A stretch of 64,000 nucleotides of DNA, from positions 50,217,065 through 50,281,064 of the forward strand of contig CM030366.1 in NCBI GenBank assembly GCA_017893485.1, read 5' to 3'. This document shows, piece by piece, positions 57,461 through 64,000 of the stretch. Origin of the DNA: Hemerocallis citrina (taxonomy: Eukaryota > Streptophyta > Magnoliopsida > Asparagales > Asphodelaceae). The notes below the pieces were generated by a model, which saw nothing but the letters and a program-made list of their open reading frames with translations, had not been told where the DNA came from and searched no databases. The number at the start of each line of letters is the position of its first letter. Position 1 is the first letter of the stretch. The position numbers and the translations under genes were made by a program.

Positions 57461-58640
57461 CTAAGTATCGATCCGAAAATGGCTCCCGCTGGCTCCCGTG
57501 CTTCTTAGAGGCGGGATATTATGCACTAAATTTACCTCTCGGCCGAATGCTTTTCTTGAAGAGCTAGAGGTGCCCCCCATAGCTCTTCCATGAATAGCAT
57601 GAAATATCTCCATCTGTCCTGATCCCTGGGACTCAGCTGGCCTCTCTGCTCGCTTGTTGGCTCCCCTCACAAGTGGAAGTTCAGTGTCGTTCACTTGTGC
57701 AAATTTTGCACGGCATCCTCGTTGGAGCAACGCTTTGACCTCGTCCTTAGGAGCTTGACAATCATCTGTGAGGTGACCATGATCTTTGTGGAAGGCACAC
57801 CACTTGATTTTATCTCTTCTCTTGCTCAGGGAATTCATCTTGGGGGGAGGTTAAAGGAGCCTATCCTTGTCAACCTCATGAGAATGTTGGAGATACTTGC
57901 ATTAAGTGGGGTGTACTTCTCAAAGCGAGGCATGAGAGGTGGGCGACAGTGGCTGGTGGCATCCTTCTAGAATTTTAGGGTTCATCTTCATTGCGGCCCT
58001 TCGTTTGTTCCGGACGAAGGTATCTTCTGTTCTTGGGGGCGGATTACCTCTTATACTCGAATGTACTTCTTGACTCTTTGAAGAAGGCTGGGGAAATTCC
58101 GAGGAAGGTTTTTGATGAGGGAAGCCTTAAGGTCATCGTGCTTCACATTGTACCTAAAGGTGGTCGTGGCCACTGCTAAATCGAGTGAGGGGATGGATTT
58201 GAACTCGGCCGTGAAGCATTGAACATAGCCTTTGAGGGACTCCCCATCGCTTTGTTTTAGATCTAGCAAGGAAGCACTGGTCTTATCTGACTTGCAGCTG
58301 ATGATGAAGTGTGTGAGGAAGAGCTCCTCGAGTTTGTCGAAGGAAAATATAGATCCTGGAGAGAGACAAGAGAACCACTCTCGAGCCGAGCCCTTCAAAG
58401 TTGCTGGAAAAGTTTTGCATAAGAGAGAGTCAGACGCTTGGTGGATCATCATGAAAGTTTTAAAACTCTCGATGTGGTCTATTGGGTCTCCCCATTGTAT
58501 GGGTCAAATGTTGGAATCTTGAAGTTAATAGAAGCCTCAATGATCTTCTTAGAGAAGAGGAGGGGGGGAGGGGGGGGGAGGGGTCTGACGGGACGATATT
58601 TTCTTTCCTTTCTTCCTTCCTCTTACTTCAGTAGTGTTAG
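57461..58640 (-). pseudogene. Tat gag
   Basis: On the minus strand the capsid domain reads MMIHQASDSLLCKTFPATLK, REWFSCLSPGSIFSFDKLEE and LFLTHFI, then LKQSDGESLKGYVQCFTAEF. After frame changes near 58050-57850 comes RDKIKWCAFHKDHGHLTDDC, the zinc-finger-like motif of Tat gag, followed by VKALLQRG. Gag forms particles and binds RNA. Sequence at 57838-58051 is shifted but recognisable, and stops confirm decay. Confidence 0.88.
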
Positions 58641-59139
58641 AAAATCTACCATCTTTCGAAGGCACCGGAGGATGGTGTCCTCTTGCTGATCGGAACTAGT
58701 GGATCCATGGGACTCCTCACGTTGTGAAGGGGTAGAGCAGTGAGTACTCGGTCGTTGAATCTTGGGAGGAATTATGTTAAGGGCCTAAAGAATTTCATCT
58801 TTGAACTTTCATAGCTTCGCTACGGTGATAGGTAATTCCTCCTCCCTTCCTCTTCTAGGTACTGTTCTACTGATTGGAGTTGGATGTCTCCTCTCTCCAG
58901 GGAGGAGTTCTTATGTGGTCCCATGGGGATTGGTGGCTTCTTCGCCCCCTTGGAGAGGGGGATCTTCTTCTCCTTTTGGGAGAGGAAGTTCTTCCCTGCC
59001 CCCTGGGAGAGGGAGTTCTTCCAAATCATGGCCTTCGAGGAGATTTTCTTCTCCTACCTCTCCGCTGTTCTGGATAGGGGGCTTTTTCATGGGTTCTCCT
59101 CTCGTTGAGGTGGGTATGGAGGCCAGACCCCTGCTGGCG
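58641..59139 (-). pseudogene. Tat gag N-terminal Arg/Ser/Pro-rich region
   Basis: Imperfectly repeated GGGAGAGGGAGTTCTTC-type sequence encodes an Arg/Ser/Pro-rich basic N-terminus on the minus strand (RRGRRRKSPRRP, RRSPSPRGRRS). This is typical of Tat gag. It is cut at 59139 by the next chromovirus (left flank TGGCG). The gag start and the 5' LTR are therefore off-window. Confidence 0.65.
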
Positions 59140-59193
59140 TGTCACGCCCCGCTTCCCAAAATACGGAATACGAGTACGTAACGTAGACCCAGC

Positions 59194-59213
59194 GAATGAT
59201 GTAAACACCATCC
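59194..59213 (-). other. Conserved LTR hairpin
   Basis: In transcript orientation GGATGGTG-TTTA-CATCATTC forms an 8-bp stem with two G-U pairs, at the same distance from the LTR end as its relatives. Confidence 0.6.
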
Positions 59214-61890
59214 ATAAGCTGTAGCAGACTAACTCAACAATATGAAATAATAATCACAACTATGCAAGAAGATATAATCACATAAACAAAGGTCAACTTC
59301 AATAATAAATGAAATAATCCAAATAATAATATCCAACATCTGGGATAAAAACAAATTCCGGGTCATAAAAGCCCAAAAACAAAGTATAATATCAAGACAA
59401 CGTTCAAAAGAATAATCTAGAAATAAAGAAAATTTAGCAGCGCAATCTTTGGTTCCATATCTTAGAATCGTTGCTCACCAATTCCTTCTAGTATTGTTCC
59501 TTCAGTACCTTTAAATTCTTGTTCTAAAAAGAGAGAAAATAATGTCCTTAGAGCAAGTCATGGACAGTAAGTAAAGTAAGCAGGGAATAATAGGAACATG
59601 GTATATATAAAAAAAAGGGACGAGATCAAAGTCAATAGCAAAGACACGGAATGGCAATAATGTCAAGGGTCTATGTTTAATCATGCATGTAATTAATAGT
59701 TTCAATTCAAGTTCAATATTGCTGACAGTACACCGATCAAGCATGAAATATCAAATGTAGGTTATTAATCGTTTTATTAACCTATCTAGTGCACGTACTA
59801 CTGCGTCCCATTCCACAGGTTCGGCACAAGCACACAGTGTACGCTTTAAACTGATGGTGAATTCACGGTTCGTGTACTCGGCCTAGTAATCAGTGTTTAA
59901 TGTTCAATGACAGTAATTATCAAGTAGTATTTTATGGCCATCCATCAGTACAAGTCAAGCAGTAGGGCCCGACCGAGTACAGTTTCCGATTGTTCACTAC
60001 CAAGTCATCCCATAATACCCCGACTTGTTATTATTTTATTTCATCCTATGTGAGCATGCAAGAAGGTGTCAATATTGTATGATTCTAGGTGTGACTAATT
60101 CTACTCGTTACAGACAAATCAAGAAGCAACCATATTAAATTAACACAAATCACACAATCTGGACAACATGACATTGTGTACAAAAACACAGATTACCGCT
60201 ACTACAAAAAAGCAAATCTGGATCCGTCAGAAATTCTAGAAACTAGACTCTCAGTCGGTTCCAGCTAATATATACACGACTTATACAAGTTACAGAAACT
60301 AGGGTGAAAATCCTATTCTTTTCAGATTTTATGTTCAGGCTGCAAGTTGTAAATTGTGTTCACATAAATATTTTAGGTCAGAAAACTCATCAATTAAATC
60401 TAAAAAATTCAGGGTGGTTCCTACACATGTATAGTCTCAGACAAATTTATTTCATATTTTTATTTTACTGTTAACATGTTCTGTTTAATTATGAAACAGA
60501 AAGATTCGCTTGAATTTGTGAATCTAGAAATTCAGACACAGTTGATATCTAACAGATTATTCATCGGAATTCAAATCCGTCAAAAGTTCTGGAAAATAGA
60601 TTCATGGGGCTATATTTCATGTTCAGAAAGTTATTTCAAATTACAACAGCAACATGATCAAAATTTTGATACAAAAAGACACAAACAGCAGTCCAGAAAA
60701 TAGTTTGATATGAATAGGCAACAACCTTATCTTACAACCATATAATTCATGCTAATTCACAATTAAAGTGATGCTAGATGTTTAACATGCATAATTCCAG
60801 TTTTAAGATGCAATTTCACAGGCATGGTAATCAATTCATTAAATCAAATTCAACTGAACATATTCAATTCATCAAACACTTTTATAACATGAATCTAGTT
60901 ATTTTCATGTAAACGTGCATATGCAATGTGCAAGAGGGATTAGTTTTAGATCAAAGATGTAGACATGATGTTAAGCATATATTGGGTTAGCTCGTGTAAA
61001 CCCTCAATATACTTAATGGAATTTCAATTAGCAATATGATAAAAAATTTGGGTCTACTTGCAGAGATCAAAGAATCTTGAACAAAACAATAAACTAGTTC
61101 AAGAAGAGACTTGCTTTTTAGTTGTTAATTCCGAATATTTAGAATAACGGGATGAGAATCCCGGGCGACGAACCACGAACCCAGAAACACGTGCGAGCCC
61201 GTAAAAATAGCAAAACAGCGAACACCAAACACAAGCAATCAGCGAATTCTCTTCACAAAACACCAAACGCCGGTTCATTCCTTCTCACTTCCACAATAGC
61301 ACACACCGAAACCAACTCCCTCTCTCTACTACCGAACACCAACAGCAACGGAGAAGGGAGAAGGGAAGCCGCGGTGATCGGCGACTGCGGCGAGGAGCGA
61401 CAACAGCAACGAGAGTGAGGGCGGCTGACGGTAGGGCACTGGCGGTCGAGAAGCGACGCAGCAATGAGAACTTTGGCGAGCTCGATTGGTGATCTGTTTT
61501 TTGTCGAAACATGGGAGGAGATGGTGGGGGTGTTCGGGGTTCTGGACGACGACGAGGGTGAAGAGGGGTCACCGATGGTTACGGGGGACAACAGAGAGGG
61601 TGAAGGCAGTGGTCGACGAGACGGCGGTGGCGAGGTGGATGGGTGCAGGCGATGGGTTCGTTGGAGTTCGGGAAGGCGACAGGATGGTGGTGACGATCGG
61701 AGACGATGGCGAAGGGGCTAGGGTGATGACGGGATGAGGGTAAGGTGATCAAGGTGGTGGTCGGAGAACGGAATAGGAGAACGGGGTGGCTCGGGATGGG
61801 TTTTGAAAATGAAAACAGAGAGATGGAGTGGATGAGAGCGGCGATAGGGGGAGAGAGAGATAGGGATGATTATATTAGGGTTTAAGGGGG

Positions 61891-61900
61891 GTATTTATAG
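61891..61900 (-). promoter_or_regulatory. LTR TATA box with telo-box
   Basis: CTATAAATAC on the minus strand with AAACCCTAA downstream at 61875-61883. Confidence 0.6.
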
Positions 61901-62216
61901 GGTAATTTAGATATAAGGGTTTTGGGTTGCGGGTTAATGGGTTTAGAGTACAAGTTTAGGCTCCAAAAAGATATGAACAAATAGAAATCAATGGGATGAA
62001 CATATAGCGGAACAATTCAAACTCAAAACAGAAAGAGAAAAATTTGTAATGAGCAAAAAATAGCAAGATTTAAACCAAAAGAGCTCGAAATGATCAAAAG
62101 AGAATAAACAAACCCAAGAAAAGCAAAAATTTATTATTAAAAGGAATTCAGATACAATAAATAAGTAAAGAAAAATAAAATACAATAAAATCCAAAATAG
62201 AAAAATAGGGGCTACA

Positions 62217-62230
62217 AATCCTACCCACCT
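62217..62230 (-). promoter_or_regulatory. Polypurine tract of the second chromovirus
   Basis: Minus-strand AGGTGGGTAGGATT abuts TGTAGCCCC, identical to the tract at 23536-23549. GAGGACGAAATTC lies just upstream. Confidence 0.8.
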
Positions 62231-62329
62231 TACAAGAAGAATTTCGTCCTCGAAATTCATACAAGTGGTACATTGGGCAAACCACGAAACAAAACAAAAC
62301 AAAGCAAAACAACTACTTAAACAAATAAG

Positions 62330-62904
62330 GGAACCTCTCCCGAATTTCCTCCTCCAACTCCCAAGTCGACTAACCTGGCGAGTAAGGATTCCAAGAAACT
62401 TGAACCAACTTGATGACTCTATTCTTCAACACCTTCTCTCGACGGTCTAAAATAGAGACTGGCTGAATTTCATAAGATAGAGACAGGCTGAATTTCACAA
62501 GACAAATCCAGCCTCACAGACAAGTCTGAATAGTCAATCACATGACTGTCATCCCTGATATATTTCTTGAGCTGAGAAACATGGAATACATCATGGACAC
62601 CCGCTAAAGCTGGCGGCAATGCGAGCCTGTAAGCTACCTTGTCCACACGTTCCACAATATCGAATGGACCGATGAACCGGGGACTCAACTTGCCCCACCT
62701 CCAAAACGAATAACACCTTTCCAAGGCGATACCTTGAGGAACACATGGTCGCCTGCCACAAACTCTAGAGGTCTACGGCAATAGTCAGCCCATTTTCTCT
62801 GCCTATCCTGAGCAGCCTGCAAATGCTTCCAGATCTGAGTCACGGCATCAACTGTCTTCATGATCAACTCAGGACCCAAAAGCTTCCTTTTGCCGATATT
62901 ATCC
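62330..62904 (-). pseudogene. Chromovirus integrase end and chromodomain
   Basis: On the minus strand: [72 protein letters not shown], then VLKNRVIKLVQVSW and STWELEEEIRE of the chromodomain. It is close to the domain at 23650-24150 and differs by substitutions. A short direct duplication near 62460-62510 (GACAGGCTGAATTTCA), a frameshift at about 62700 and a stop before STWELEE disable it. The catalytic core lies beyond the inserted LTR. Confidence 0.88.
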
Positions 62905-64000
62905 TGTCACGCCCCGCTTCCCAAAAAGAATACGGAATACGGATACACGACTCAACCCAGCGAATGATTTGCGTCATCCATAATCTGTTCAGAATCTTAC
63001 AACAAATCTCAGAAAAATCAGAGTCAGAAGCTAAAAGAATCATCCTCACACAAATATATATCTCAAAACAAAACAAAGTGCCTACAGAAATTAATTGAAA
63101 TTCAATAATATAATAGTCTCAAATAAACAGATCCGAAAAAGTTAATATCCTGGGTCACATTGCCCAAATACAAATAAAATCCAAGTACTCAAATACATTG
63201 TTCAAAAACAACAGATAAAAATAATAACAAAAAAAGCCCAGAACTAATATTTCATTTCTCCAATACCATCGGGAAAACGACCATCCTGATCTGCAATCAA
63301 TAAATTGCAGGAGAAGGAAAAAGAAAACAAGTACCCTTAATGCAAGTTACAGGCTGCTTGTAATGCAAGTACATGGAAAACTAACAAATCTAAATAATAG
63401 CAGAAACAGATATAGCATGGTATACTAACATGTGTTAAGTGTCAAAAATCAAATAGCATGCATACAGATATACGGATAGTGTCAAATAATGGTGTCAAGT
63501 GATAGTGTCAGACAGATAACAGATACTCAGATAATCAGATGATCAGAAAATCAGATAACAGATTCAGATATCAGATACAGATACAGATACAGATGTCAGA
63601 TTCAGATTCTTATAAGTCTTGTATTAATTACTAACTAGGTAGCACTTCATGTGCCATCCTTTTATCACATGGTTGCTACATTTAAAACAGTTATGTTTGT
63701 AGAATTTGTAGGGGATCATATAGGGCCGTGTACTCAGGGTTCAGACAGACAGATATCAGATAATAAATCCAGACAGATAGGTAGAACCTAATAGTTCTCA
63801 TCTTCCCTACACCGTCCTATATGGAGTAATGTAGAAAGGGTACAAAATAACATATCACAGATAATCATATGGGAAACACGGGCCCCCTTCTAAGTATACA
63901 TTTCTATGCTTTCCCACTACTAGATCTTTCCCATAAACTCCGGCTTGATCATTTTATAATTATTATCAGACAGATGTTTTTGTGCACGAAACAGAGTAAA
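62905..64000 (-). repeat. Family 2 LTR, partial, inserted in integrase (runs off-window)
   Basis: Starts TGTCACGCCCCGCTTCCC after TATCC (62900-62904), the likely target duplication. It contains CAGATAC/CAGATAA short repeats (63480-63610) in the place where other copies have CAGGTAAA or CAAGTAAC repeats. TAGGGCCGTGTACTCAG at about 63721 is a family landmark. Whether this is solo or part of a full element cannot be seen. Confidence 0.88.
62962..62979 (-). other. Conserved LTR hairpin
   Basis: In transcript orientation GGATGA-CGCAAA-TCATTC forms a 6-bp stem with one G-U pair. Confidence 0.5.

Larger units (their letters stand above)
36223..59139 (-). mobile_element. Tat-lineage Gypsy retrotransposon with antisense gene, nested by three LTRs
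   Basis: Transcribed from the minus strand, with 5' end beyond the window. In order from right to left: gag (59139-57461), protease (57460 and across to 53511), RT and RNase H, a second archaeal-type RNase H (52149-51343), integrase (51345-46650), a tandem repeat array, an antisense gene on the plus strand (38534-45683), a polypurine tract and a 689-bp 3' LTR. The extra RNase H and an extra ORF between pol and the 3' LTR are features of the Tat lineage (relatives Grande, Retand, Ogre). Nested LTRs at 40925-45052, 47491-50893 and 53511-57158 add about 11 kb. The pol frames carry many stops. Confidence 0.88.
59140..62216 (-). repeat. 3' LTR of the second chromovirus
   Basis: Plus-strand reading TGTCACGCCCCGC...GGGGCTACA, 3077 bp. 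TATA (CTATAAATAC, minus) at 61891-61900 has AAACCCTAA at 61875-61883. GC-rich leader at 61290-61740; the frames there are spurious. Its segment at about 60984-61170 matches the fragment at 13382-13590 closely, which confirms that one as family 2. Confidence 0.9.
59140..64000 (-). mobile_element. Second Tekay-like chromovirus, 3' part (rest off-window)
   Basis: Minus-strand element inserted in Tat gag. It has a 3' LTR (59140-62216), polypurine tract, chromodomain and integrase end (62330-62904). It is then interrupted by another family 2 LTR starting at 62905. The remaining integrase, RT, gag and 5' LTR must lie right of the window. Confidence 0.88.

Noticed and set aside
61152..61737. Several overlapping frames on both strands
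   Set aside because: Same leader region of the LTR at 59140-62216; low complexity and not conserved as protein.

Overview
The window looks like intergenic heterochromatin from a repeat-rich flowering plant, probably a eudicot. I found no host gene. Essentially every base belongs to nested LTR retrotransposons, with a few small DNA transposons. The evidence is plant-type Copia, chromovirus (Tekay-like) and Tat-lineage Gypsy proteins, a tRNA-iMet primer-binding site, polypurine tracts, TG...CA long terminal repeats (LTRs) and several perfect 5-bp target-site duplications (TSDs). The species cannot be named from the sequence. All retroelement reading frames carry stops, frameshifts, deletions or insertions, so no autonomous element is intact here.

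Two LTR families recur. Family 1 (about 3.4-3.6 kb, starting near TGTCATACC or TGTAGTACC and ending near GGGTGTTACA) occurs as four LTRs without internal sequence: 1-3290 (+, left end just outside), 27250-30679 (-), 47491-50893 (+) and 53511-57158 (-). Each of the four sits inside another element's coding region. Family 2 (3.1-4.1 kb, starting TGTAAC or TGTAGC and ending GGCGTGACA in transcript orientation) is the LTR of a Tekay-like chromovirus. It occurs as the LTR pair of one element, as solo LTRs at 15755-19305 (-) and 40925-45052 (+), as a split LTR, and as parts of two elements at the right edge.

Layout. Positions 1-13373: a Copia element (+) broken by a family 1 LTR in gag, by a 1.9-kb Harbinger-like element (TAA TSD), and by the 3' end of an unrelated Gypsy element. 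Its 3' LTR is 12000-13373. 13374-14854: a family 2 LTR fragment into which the Copia inserted. 14855-36034: a second family 2 LTR split by a solo LTR (TSD GGTGC) and by a full chromovirus at 20320-35150 (TSD CAAGG), which itself holds a family 1 LTR (TSD CGAAC). 36040-36214: a small hairpin MITE. 36223-59139: a long Tat-lineage Gypsy element on the minus strand with 3' LTR, polypurine tract, a spliced antisense gene with its own promoter, a tandem repeat array, integrase, archaeal-type RNase H, RNase H/RT, protease and gag. It is interrupted by a family 2 solo LTR (TSD CATTC) and two family 1 LTRs. 59140-64000: a second chromovirus inserted in Tat gag and itself interrupted by another family 2 LTR that runs off the window.

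The most notable signals are as follows. (1) A palindromic CAGTCGACTG motif is clustered in two unrelated retroelement families, in coding, untranslated and LTR sequence. (2) A central slot of the family 1 LTR holds either a CAGTCGACTG minisatellite or a pair of tRNA-like modules with RNA polymerase III-type boxes. (3) A seven-copy tandem repeat with G-box and W-box motifs lies upstream of the antisense gene of the Tat element. (4) A hairpin near the 3' end of the family 2 LTR is retained with wobble and compensating changes in six copies. (5) Two GT-AG intron-like interruptions lie in the chromovirus gag-protease region.
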